A stretch of DNA of 64,000 nucleotides, taken from the NCBI GenBank assembly GCA_963971405.1, contig OZ020486.1, positions 32,201,419 to 32,265,418 of the forward strand. The letters run 5' to 3'. A program made the position numbers and the translations under genes. This document shows, one piece after another, positions 34,926 to 46,000 of the stretch (positions are counted from its first letter, which is position 1; every line of letters starts with the position of its first letter). A model generated the notes under the pieces. That model saw nothing but the letters and a program-made list of their open reading frames with translations. It had not been told where the DNA came from and ran no database searches. Origin of the DNA: Psococerastis gibbosa (lineage: Eukaryota; Arthropoda; Insecta; Psocodea; Psocidae).

Positions 34926-36003
34926 TTTTGTATGACAAGTTTGATCAAAATTGGATAATATGAATGCATGTAGGTACCTATGATATGAAGTATATCACAT
35001 TATCTTCACTATGACTGGCCTATTGAAACAAAATGGTGGATCTAGCTGGTTAACGAACTTGAAATTTTTGTACCAAATTTAATTAAAATTGGATAATATC
35101 CACGGAAGTTAGTTTTTCCTAAAATCGATACACATACATGCATATACGGTACATATTGTATATATACAATATATATATAACATATTAAACGGGGGGGGGG
35201 GGGGTGGGTGGTGGTTATACGCTCAGGGGGTCATGGAAAGAAAAGTTATGATGCAGAAATTTTTCGGAAGTCGAACATTGGTCACCGTCTCAATAGGTAG
35301 ATGAAATCTCCATAAAAAAAAGCTTACACGACCGGACTCAGACGACCGCATTCGATTAGAAGTTGAAGAGCGACTTCAGATCAGCCCGGATTCTAAGACT
35401 TTATCATAATTTATTTTTTTTCCATACTGTTGGTTAGGCAGGATATAAGAAAAAAAGGGTTATTCCATTTTTCTCTCAAATTGATAGAAAATTTGAATTT
35501 AAAACGTCTCCAAATCTTGATATTGATTACCGTACGCATTTATAAAATTTCGGGAACAGTATTAATAATTTCATAAAGTGAGTTTCTCAAAAAATTATAA
35601 TAAGTGCCCCACTAGATCTCTAAAGAGCCCTACGTACGACTCATTTTGATTTGTTGTGCGCATTACTTTATACAATATGTATACTATAGTACTACTAGTA
35701 TAGATATAGATGTACCAGGCTCTGATATTAAATAACGATAATTATTAATCTTTTAGTTTGTTGTACTTTGACAGACCAAGCGGGTTGGTATAGACAAAAT
35801 AAGGCATCACGAATTCATATAGCAATTTGTAATGTTAGGTACTGTAGGTACCTACCTAAACAATAACATTACGTTATGTTACCCTACATAGGGCCTAATA
35901 TATACCTACTGTATACTTGATACGGACTTTTTAATTTTGATGAACTTGAACTAGACCATAATTTTATAGCCTTGCTTCTATGATCAAGCCCCCTTACTTA
36001 CGA
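34926..36003. other. No gene recognised
   Basis: Non-coding. A G tract lies at about 35192-35207 and many short TA-rich palindromes occur at 35155-35180. Confidence 0.4.
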
Positions 36004-36079
36004 TGACGTCACACTCATGAGTTCCATGCATATGCTGACGTATCACTGGGCGCACGTGCGACACAGTTACTATGGTAAC
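36004..36079 (+). promoter_or_regulatory. Putative promoter: CRE and RFX X-box
   Basis: TGACGTCA, a perfect CRE, is at 36004-36011. GTTACTATGGTAAC at 36066-36079 is one base from the X-box consensus GTYNCCATRGNAAC bound by RFX factors, which switch on ciliary genes in animals. A GT donor (ATAG|GTAAGA, 36154/36155) lies 75 bases downstream. The next gene on this strand is the tubulin-glycylase gene starting at 40051, a cilium-associated enzyme. The assignment is inference, supported by strand and distance. Confidence 0.45.
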
Positions 36080-36154
36080 AAAAACAGCTGCTCATTGTTA
36101 CAGGCTTCCTTCAGCAGTGTCATGGATGACCTCACCAATGTTGGATGCTCATAG
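36080..36154 (+). other. Possible 5' untranslated first exon of the TTLL3-like gene
   Basis: The segment between the X-box and a consensus splice donor. An ATG near 36122 opens only ten codons before TAG at the donor, so if it is transcribed this is non-coding leader with a short upstream ORF. Acceptors compatible with joining it to 40051 are TTCCTTCCAG (ending 39933) and TTTACATCCAG (ending 40040). Confidence 0.3.
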
Positions 36155-36982
36155 GTAAGATTACTCAGCAGTCAGCACACATCTGCCATATAAAATGCAC
36201 AGGAAACCAAGCTGTTCTCGGCAAAATGACATCGATTGACAATACTATATTTATAATATATTGTATTTAGTATAATAGGTCTAAGAATGTAACTTATATA
36301 ATAGGTATGTACCGTATATGTAGAACCTAATACAGTAATGCGCTCGCGAACAATTACAGTATTATATCTACTTTGACTTTTAAACTGAACTGACTATATA
36401 CTATATACTCAGCAACGGTCAAAATGAATACAATTTGTGATAGTTCCATTGGTCGAGCACTTTTAGCCTAATTTAAATGTATTTTTCAAATATTATCCTG
36501 TGACTGCTTGAAAGAACAGGCATGCAATATGGCATGCAATACCTACTAAATAGTCGGTTTTGAATAAAGTCCGTCGGCCCTAAGCCACTGTCACAAAATT
36601 TCAGTTTCGAAATGTATTATATCTGGTATATAACACTAACATTAAACTAACTTTGTTTGAAGAGGTACCCTCCTCGTTACAGCCGAAATTAGAAGATATA
36701 GAAAGGATAGACGTATATCGTGGGTTTGAATCCGGCGCCAAGGCCCTTTTGGTTTGATCCCATAATTTCGGTTTGTACACATTGTACGTCAACTGCCAAG
36801 GTATATACAGTAGGTACTGTACGAATAGTTCTCGGTAACGGAATATTTCCTATGCTATCCGTAGATATTTATCACTTTTGAATCATCAGCAGGTACCTAC
36901 TTTTTATTTTTACTATACCTATAGCTAACTACTGGCAATTTTCAAGCCGTCTCAGGCAATTATTATGGCTCTATATTAAACA
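36155..36982. repeat. Non-coding; includes a SINE-like fragment at about 36650-36790
   Basis: The fragment 36655-36790 shares TTTGAAGAGG and CCTCCTCGTTA-AGCCGA blocks with 33645-33790 and has a plus-strand GGGTTTGAATCC box. Nothing else is recognised. Confidence 0.45.
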
Positions 36983-37240
36983 GGTATTGTCATCCGCCAT
37001 ATTGTTTCCATTATAAGTCAGGTGTATAAGCCAAGCATTGGGTGTTTACCTACCTATTTATTTTTAGAAATTTATCGTTGTTTATTTATTATTGTTTAAA
37101 AAAACGTGCTAGCAATAAAGCTAGGGAAGTGTTTAATAAAAAAATACTAAAACGTGTATTCGTTTTTTTCAATCTTTTACTTTTCTTACAATACTTACCA
37201 TATAGGAAATATGGGATACAACATGGCGGATGACAATACC
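36983..37240. repeat. Foldback repeat, GTATTGTCATCCGCCAT family
   Basis: The left terminus GGTATTGTCATCCGCCATAT is mirrored at the right end (complement GGTATTGTCATCCGCCATGT). Length is 258 bp. The interior is not palindromic, so it is a TIR-type MITE rather than a full hairpin. Confidence 0.75.
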
Positions 37241-37433
37241 CGGGTATATAGTGCCTTATCAATTATATAACTCAGAATGGTTGGTGCAATTTAATAGAAT
37301 TCAAATAGGCCTATAAACTAAAGCTGACACTAAGCCTGGCAGATTTATTTGTCAAAAAATCCGGAAGGTTTTAGTTACAGAATTATTAATTGAAACATAG
37401 GTACAAGCTAGGCCGCTTACAAGAGTTGCCTAA

Positions 37434-37653
37434 GGCGGCTATTCCACCGACGTCGAATTTGAATGTGAATGTGTTATGAAGTGGTAGCAGACATCATTAA
37501 TAAGTCTCTGCCATATTTTAAGGAGACTATTATGTAGACACTTAACTTATCTATTATAAATTAAGTTATAATATGGTAGAGACTTATTAATGATGTCTGC
37601 TACCACGTCATAACACATTCACATTCAAATTTGACGTCGGTGGAATAGCCGCC
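37434..37653. mobile_element. Chimeric foldback MITE
   Basis: The outer arms GGCGGCTATTCCACCGACGT, a TTTGAATGTGAATGTGTTA block and GTGGTAGCAGACAT are mirrored. The inner core (AAGGAGACTATTATGTAGAC, then ACTTAACTTATCTATTATAA) is the core of the different TTCCACTTGTC subfamily at 62695, 33924 and 11831. TAA precedes the left end. Confidence 0.8.
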
Positions 37654-37795
37654 ATAATAATATGAAAAATAAAATAAATTGCATGTGAATACAACCTACA
37701 TCTCTAGTTAATCTGTCTTGTGTAGCTGTGCCGGTCTAACATTATATGAATCTTGTCACTGAGCATGAAATAGATGAGTCTGTGGTCAAAGCTAA

Positions 37796-37937
37796 GGCCG
37801 GGTTTCCACATACGTCAATGGTCAATGAGAAATATGAAATTGACGTTTTAGCAGACATTAAAGACATACTGAAAATGTCTGCTACCACGTCAAAACCATA
37901 TTTCTCATTGATCATTGACGTATGTGGAAACCCCGCC
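37796..37937. mobile_element. Foldback MITE with TAA target repeats
   Basis: Arms GGCCGGGTTTCCACATACGT (left) and complement GGCGGGGTTTCCACATACGT (right), GTCAATGAGAAATATG, and the module GACGTGGTAGCAGACATT on the right arm. TAA flanks both sides (37793-37795 and 37938-37940). Confidence 0.85.
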
Positions 37938-37966
37938 TAAATCAGGAGGAATCCGTAGACCCGTTG

Positions 37967-38060
37967 ACCGTAGACCCGTAGTGTAGTGGTAAACATGATG
38001 CCCCGGTTAGACATGGGGTTCGAGTCCAACCGGATTCACTTTATTCTTGATACTCTAATT
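37967..38060 (+). repeat. tRNA-like SINE head
   Basis: GTAGTGTAGTGGTAAACATG (D-arm/A-box-like) and GGGGTTCGAGTCC (B box) are spaced as in a tRNA. However, the acceptor and T stems do not pair, so this is tRNA-derived repeat sequence rather than a working tRNA gene. Confidence 0.6.
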
Positions 38061-38135
38061 CAAAATTAATTTATGTAAGAATCGTCACCCATACAATAAT
38101 CAATAAGGCATGCGGAAATTAAAGAACAGTCTTAT

Positions 38136-38138
<3 letters not shown>

Positions 38139-38168
<30 letters not shown>
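38139..38168. repeat. (TA)15 microsatellite
   Basis: Thirty bases of perfect alternating TA. Confidence 0.9.
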
Positions 38169-38172
<4 letters not shown>

Positions 38173-39309
38173 GAAAGTAGGCCATATTTATCAAGTTTTT
38201 TATGCTAAATGCATGCAAATTTACAATGCTCATAATTCAGCAGAAAGTATTGGAGTAGGGTATCACGAAACTTTAAGTATTCAGTTGCTGACTTGTTTTG
38301 ATGCGTGCGTGCCCCAGTCAGACAGTTTATACTCGTATTAATCCCCGCGTCTAAAATATCTACCGGGCTATTACCACGGCAGGCTCAAAGTTTTTCCGTG
38401 ACCTTTGTCGGGCTACTGTTATACCATTCATTATACATTATTTTGACACCCATTGGTAGACTTAGAAACGCTAGACTTAGAAAATAAAAATTTCGGAAAT
38501 GCTGGAAATTACAGAACATGTTGGGTCTTAGTTGTTCAATATATCAATCAATCAATCAATCAAAAGGTGTATTAGAAAATACAAATACACAATACTGTAA
38601 GGCCAGATGGCTCATAGCAGACGAAATAAATAAATAATTTAAAAACAAAATATTAAACCCTTGAAAAAAACTACTAACATTCACTTACGTGCTAATAACG
38701 CTAATAACAGGTCCACAGAAAAAAATCTTTCTAATCCACAATTTGAAACAAAGATTCCACCTCTTCCCGTCCAATCAGCCATTCCTGAATAAATTTTGAA
38801 AATTTATTTGTGGTCAGAGATCCAGGCCGTAAGTTTAGTTGATTAAATGTCTTTGGCGCTAGGTATTGGTAGGCTTTTGTAAAAATATACATAGCAACCA
38901 TGGTTTTGGAATAAAAAAACTATAATTTTTTCAGGCATCTGCGTATATATACTGTATGTGACATCATCAACATACAGTTGGTAGGTAGAGTACGTAACGA
39001 TTTGGTAGAGAGTAGGTAGGTACCTCGGAGACTTAGGAGCATCAGTTTTTTGCCACTTAGTCTCTTAGGTACTCACTTTGCAACCTACGTTGCTATTGTA
39101 GACTACCTAAATACTGGTCTTCTTCATCTTAAGTCTTAATCTATCGATAGCAAATCTTTCTATCTCTTCCCCCATTAATCTCTGTCCTGGACCATTTCTC
39201 TTGAGGTTCAAGTAGGTTCCGCATGTCATATATCTTGCATCTCCTTTGGTCGGCTCCTGGTACCTCGTGCCATTTAATATCGTGTTAATGAGTCCATCAT
39301 GTCGGATCA
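38169..39309. other. No gene recognised
   Basis: Non-coding. A short (CAAT)n run lies near 38546-38563. Confidence 0.4.
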
Positions 39310-39480
39310 GCAGCCTGATCGAGGCGATTATAATACCGTTATTTATTTAATCCCCTGGTAATAAAAATGTAAACAGGATAATTTTATAATGGAAAGGGCT
39401 ATTCAAAATTTGTTTGTTTACAGTTATAATCCTAGGGTATTTATTTAACCCCGGTATTATAATCGCCTCGATCAGGCTGC
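39310..39480. repeat. Foldback repeat, GCAGCCTGATCGAGGCG family
   Basis: The arms GCAGCCTGATCGAGGCGATT...ATAATACCG are mirrored exactly at the right end. The loop (TGTAAACAGGATAATTTTAT...GGAAAGGGCTATTCAAAA) is shared with the smaller foldback at 62120-62200, which has different outer ends. Confidence 0.85.
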
Positions 39481-39712
39481 AGGTGGGCCCTACTCTACCA
39501 TGTGATCTCTCCAGTTTTAGTGTCCTTCTGTAACACCAAGTCTCAACGGCTTCCAGCTTCTTTTGTTTTATTCATAAATGCATCATGTTTCGCAGCAACT
39601 ATATAGTAGGTAGTCTAAGCATAGCCACTGATAATTTAAACTAAATTACAACATGCAAGACATCATACTATCGTATAATTACAAAGACGACTGCAACACG
39701 AGTCAGATGATG

Positions 39713-39855
39713 AACGATGATGCACAGTAGAATCCGGGCTGATGGATCGCGGTCAATCGAACTAAAAAAGTACCGTAATTCATTTGGAAAATTTTTCTTA
39801 AGTACTCTTTCAAATCGACCATGGCTAATCAGCCCTGATTCTACTATATCATCGT
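39713..39855. repeat. Foldback repeat, GTAGAATCCGGG family
   Basis: The arms GACGATGATG-CAGTAGAATC...GGTCAATCGA and the complement GACGATGATATAGTAGAATC...GGTCGATTTGA pair around an AT-rich loop. Related to 212-396. Confidence 0.65.
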
Positions 39856-40050
39856 CTTCACATTGTTGATTAATAGTAACTCTTCAGAATTATTCAAAGT
39901 TCCGATCCTTATCAAATGTAATATTCCTTCCAGATTGGATTTATCACCAGTCTAATCAGCCCAATAAGCTGGTTGCCATGGGGAATCCCATGAGTTCTAC
40001 AATAAGCCACTTTCACAGCCAAACATGATTTTACATCCAGTCTGATAACT

Positions 40051-43000
40051 ATGACCACTGTAGTCGCGTTGAGGGTACCAATAAACTCCTCGCTGCCCGA
40101 AATCAATGACTACCAGACATCAAACAGTGAAACCAAAAAAGAGTCAATTAGTATACGAAAGAAAGGGGCAGCCAAGTCAAAAGAGACTACCCAAAAACAT
40201 CTAGAACCAAATGACTCAGGAGAAGATGACGATGATGTAATTTCCGGGATTGTAACGAGGACCAAAGAAACCTCATCGAAACATTCTTCACCGTACTTGT
40301 CTCCAAATTTAAGATGTAGAAGTCAAGCTATTGTCAATGCTTTCCTGCGAAACCGCAAGCAATTTAGTGCCTCTTGGACAGAAGCAGCAGAGTCAGTGTT
40401 TAGTGATTCGCATCCCTTTCAACCGAAACGGAGAAATAGAAGCGAAGAAAAGATAGAGACTCAGGCCAAGGAAAAATTACCCTCGAGATGTAGTTCGGAG
40501 TCGAGGTGTACTTCACCAAAAAGTCGCAAAAAGGATTCTGTTGTGACTCGTAAAAAAGTGGTGGAAGGTCTGAAGCAGAGAGAAGTTGCTGTCGTATCGG
40601 AGCAGCAGAGCCCTGTTGTGCAAAAGCAGAGAAAGTATAAAGAGAATCAAAATGAGAAATGTGTCGGAAAAGGTCATGAAGTCAAAGCTGTCAACTACAT
40701 GGCTGTTGTAGCTAAAGAAGCTAAGGTACGGTATAGCCAGAGGAAAGGGCTAAATAACACAGCTATAATATTCTGATGTATATACCATTATTTCTATCCC
40801 ACAAATAACTAGGCTACGTTTCTGCCACCCTGCTTAAGTGCTAAGCAAAGGAAATAATTATATGTTGAGATATGGAATGGCGGAGCCAATATTTTCTTCA
40901 GGGGAGGGGGCACGAGTAATATTTGACAAATGTGCCCTGAAAAAGTGAAAGTCACGAATACTGAAAAATATTTATGTATGGGTATATGGCATTCCTCCAT
41001 AATATTGTAGTATCGTAGATTATTATAAATTATGAAATTTTAGTTGGAAACACAAAGACAAATTGAGGAACCTCATCATAGGCATCCATCCAGAAGCAAG
41101 AGGATCTCACTGTCGCAAGCCAAACAACGGCATTCGGCTGTCGTCAACAGTGAAAGACTAACTGTTCTGAAAGCAAAAGTAGACTGCGCTATAAAGGTAG
41201 GTACGCTCAAAAGGTCTATCTGTTAAAAAAAAGAAGATATCTATACGAATATCTATATCCCAATGTAACATGTATTAAAAGAGTCGGGTAAGTTCTATAC
41301 TGGAATGACTTGTAAGCAAGAACGGATTCAGGGGGGAGGGTAGCTGCCCCCCAAAATTTGGTAAATCTATTGTAAATAAACTTATTACACTCTGATTTAA
41401 TCGATCCTACATATGTTTTTCCTATTTTGACCCACAACTCGACTTCGATGGCCAGGTGGTAACGTGCTTGAACTTCTGCGAGTCTTTACACGCCATACGA
41501 TCGGAGACGTGTCGTAACTCAACAGTCAACACGGGTACTAACCTACAGAGGTGACTGAAGAGGTTAATCGGATATACATTCATTAAATTGTTTGTATGCG
41601 ATTAGTTTTATTATATATAAAAAACTACCCCCCTCCCCCAAAATGGGCTGGATCCGTCCCTGCTTGTAAGTATGTTAGGTAGTGTCAAGACTCGTACCCA
41701 AACTTGGTTAAGCTAAGCACATGCCTGTTACATTGGTTCTCAGTTTGTCCATTCTCGCTTGTACCTAATTGATGTGGGTCTGCCAGTGGCCAAATGCACA
41801 CGGAAACAATGTACCAATAATGTCCGAAAAATCAATGAGGTTTAATGGCAGGGCAAGATTCAATGGGCCAATAAAGAAGGCCTACGTTTATAAATAAGCC
41901 CTTCAAAAACAATAGATAGTGCCAAAAATACCATCATAAATCATAATGAATAGTGCCGTTGTTTTTAATTACACAGCACTCGTTCGACTAAATTGTAAAT
42001 CCTGATTAAAACTACCCTTTCGACATTGCCATTTATTATAAAAATCCGTAGACCTATATGCATACTCTTGGTAACGAAATTAAGAAATCAATAATTAACA
42101 AATTGTAACCTCCTGCCTATACAAAGTTACAATTAATTAATATTATTAACATTTTTTTCAGGAACACAAAGTTTACTCTATGACCGGACACTATAGTTCG
42201 GTTCGAAAAGCTCTAAAACAAAGAGGGTGGGTGGAAAAGTTTGACAGCGATTACAAAGGACGGAGACGGATGCAAAGGTTCGAAGACCCTGGTATGATAT
42301 ACTCCTAATAAGTTTTTCTTTGAAGAAAAAAAAACGTGACCTTCAAGTTTGTAAATTAGAATGAAGCATTATGTCGGATGATGTACAGCACCTTACTAGC
42401 CAACCTTTAAATGTGCGATAGATTCCTGTGCAGGAATTCAAGAGAAGAAGCCACATTTTGCAGCTTACTGGCTCATAGTTGGCAAAAAATGCAAAATATA
42501 TAGTATATAATATATATAATATATATAATATATAGTCTTTACACGCCGTACAATTTGTGCGAGTCTTTACACGCCGTGCAATCGGAGACGTGTCGTTCAT
42601 CACGGGTAATAACCTACAGAGGCGGCTGAAAAGGTCAATCGGATACATTAATTAAATTGTTTGTATGCGATATATCATACGTACAGTATAATGTACGTGT
42701 ATATACTATTTTGAACGTCGGGTGGGTTTCGGGCCAGGGAGTCATCATATAAAATGTTATGAAGAAATTTTCCGAGATGAGTTAAAATAAGACATTCTAG
42801 CGTTGTGACATGTAGATAGGCACTGTGGGTATGTCCTGTGCAGATAGTATCGTACGTACGTGCAGTTGATTACTAAAAGCGACTCATAACCCACGATCGC
42901 CCAACACCAATATCCAGCAGAGTGAGAGTTACAGGGTATCATGTATCGTTTGTCGAACTTCTCACCGGATTAAGCAACCATAGATGATTTTCATATTAAT

Positions 43001-46000
43001 AAACTGTTTTTAACCGTATAGACGAAACTGCCCTTCATATAACTGGAAAAGGTGATGAAAAATCGCACGAAGGGACTCATAGACATGCTGAAGCTGAAAT
43101 AATTAACAGAATGCTACGAAATATCAACGAAGATCTTTGCTGGCTTAGCAAACCATATCCATATTGCTGGAAGGATATGAACAAATGTGATATGGTGAAC
43201 AGGCTTCCAAAAGCATATTTCTCTAATAAGGTATAAGAACATGCTTTCTTATTTATCAATTGGTATAGGTACCGAGATAGATAATGAGTACATGAATAAT
43301 ATGAGCAGTTCCATGGCAAATAATTGTCCTAGTGTTAAATTTTGGCCTGGCTTTCCCTGTCCCAAAGCACTGAGACGATTGCACAGTCAAGAAAGGGCAG
43401 ACTTATCTGTAAAATTCTGACGAGATAGTGGCTCAAGCTTTGTATTATTAGATACCAATTATAAACTGCCTATACTAAATGAAAAGAAATGTCTACCCTT
43501 TCTACAGGGAAACCAGTGTAGGTACAACTATAAGGAATTTATTATGCATGGGGAAGTAGCCCAAAAGAGGGAAACTACTGTATATAAACAGGTCACATAT
43601 CACCAGAAATAAGGCAGCAAAAATCTAAATTCGATAACATCACCCGCAGCACGCACTTTCTCAGCTACCCTCGGCACCAAACACTTATCAATTTCCCTCG
43701 ACTTTCTTTTAACTTTCCTTTGTAGGCCTAAAATCAAACTACCTATACTTACTAAGTATACTAAAAAATACATAGGGAAATTATTTTTGCTCCATATCTT
43801 CAATTTATGCATCGATAGGTATACAGTATATTCTATAGCATAAGTAGACTGCAATTTGCAAAAAGTATTGAAGAAACCCTGCTATAGCACAATATTAAGC
43901 TTAGTCGTTCTTAAACAAACTTTATAGCCGAAGGTTCCTTAAAAATGTGTAGGCTACATATACGTTCGTATACCCCTATTACATAAATATGGGCCTAAAA
44001 AAATTGTATTTTTCTGTAGATACCTACTTCCGTTGACCTCGAAATTTTTCTCATTTTCTATGTTTTTGGGGGACCGAATCCGATTCTGTCATTTCCCACT
44101 TAAATTTCGAGGGGGGAGGGGGGACGTTGGAAAAAATGCAAAAAGGGGGATCAATCACGCATCTCTGCGGCCGTTTCTGGCTATAGCTCGAAAATTATTA
44201 ACTTTTTTTGTAAACATTGCCCCATAACCAACTGAAGGCAAAAAATTTGCAACAAATCGAATGGTAGGCTACTTTTTTCATGATATTTACACTTATAAGG
44301 CTTTTGCCCCTCCGATTGTCTCCTGACACAACTTTTCCCCTCTTTTTAGGTTGGCCTTTGTAACTCACTTGCTCACATGCAATGGTACTTCGAGCCCGGC
44401 GTTTGCTCTACCCAGTATCCGCGCACCTACAACATTTCCTTAAGGGACGAGTACGACTCCTTCAAAGACGACTTTCGTCTCACCGCCTGTGTCAGCACCC
44501 TTAAATGGCTCACTGACACCTGCAAAATCAGCGGGGAGGCTGCTGTCAGGTCGGAGGAAGGCAGAGTTGATGTCAACATTATTGATTTTGCCATCAGACG
44601 CTGTGCTGAGTACATTAGATATAAGGAACATGAAGATATTGATATGAACGAGCTACCTACTACTTGGGAGCACCAGTGGGACCATTTTCTGACTCAGTAC
44701 TATAAGTTGGTCAATGAAGGACATGTCTTAAAAGAAACAAATGAGGACCCTTCTACTACCGTAAGCATGTAGTTATTAATTCTTGTTCCGTCTTTCTACA
44801 GAGTAAAAATGTATCAGAATACGGGGTTATTCTGGATTGCCTACTATTCAGTGATGCCTTTACACTCCTTTCACAGGTGTAACAGCTTCGTTATAGGTAT
44901 TTGATTATGGGTATTTTTAATAAACACAAAAACGTATATTTTTGTGGTTTATTTTCAATAGCTATTTCATTTAATCTTCTTTTAGACTATTGTAAACAAT
45001 GCACAGGAAACGATCAATGCAATGAGACATTATTGGCCTCAAATAGATATAGAAGGGATCAATAATATCTGGATCGTTAAACCCGGTGGTCGATGCTGCG
45101 GCAATGGCATTCTAATTAGAAACCACCTAGAAGAAATCATGGCCATAGTAAATCCTAGCATTACAAGAGAAACGCGATATGTCGTTCAAAAATACATTGG
45201 TAAGCTAGTAATTGGTAGGCTAGTAATTGGGTAGGCCTTGTTAGGAAATTATTTAGCTTGGTGATACATAGGCTACTCTGATTTTCACCCCAAAGGAAGT
45301 TGGTTGAACTCCATACTTGATGTTACATTTTCGGCAAAACTAAAGCAATATCTTCTTGAGAAAGATTTGCATGTGGAGGACATGATGTGGAACTAGGCAA
45401 CCATTCGTGATATCTGATGATATTCTTCTTAAATTCAGATTGTATTGATATTTGAAATTTGTCGTGTTTGGCTCGTTGTACAGTAGGTCTATATGTTAGT
45501 TTAACGTTATTTGAACGCCTATTGGATTCAAAATGACTCAATACAGATATTTTCTATTCTAATGAAGTAATATAACAATAAGTCATTATTTATTTCATAT
45601 CTTCGTATTGTTTCGTGTTTGCCTATCCCGGCCCTAACGAGCCTATTACACTGTTACAGAAAGACCACTTCTCATTTACAACACCAAATTCGACATTCGT
45701 CAATGGTTTTTGGTGACGAACGTGTATCCTCTTACTATTTGGATGTACAAGTAAGTTTCTAATAAACTGTTATGTATGCAATATGATCTACTCTTCTTGT
45801 GCAGGTACCTATAGACTTCTTTTATTAATAGGCGTACTATAAGCTTTCTTTATGTCTATCATGTAATTTGTTGTTAGGGAGAGTTACCTCCGCTTCTGCT
45901 CTTCGCAATTCAGCCTAAGAAACACTCATGAATCCATCCACTTGTGCAACAATGCAGTGCAAAGACGTTATAAAAATGGAAAAAGAGATAGTAATCTACC

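Noticed and set aside
37746..37940. 64-codon ORF across a palindrome, with similar ones at 22441 and 53265
   Set aside because: They read through foldback MITE arms. The similar peptides come from the repeated module, not from a gene family.
37967..38060. Possible tRNA gene
   Set aside because: The A-box and B-box-like stretches are present but the acceptor and T stems do not pair. It is a tRNA-derived repeat head.
40809..41000. Minus-strand ORFs within the TTLL3-like gene, also 47778-48451
   Set aside because: They are antisense to well-supported exons or lie in introns, without domain support.
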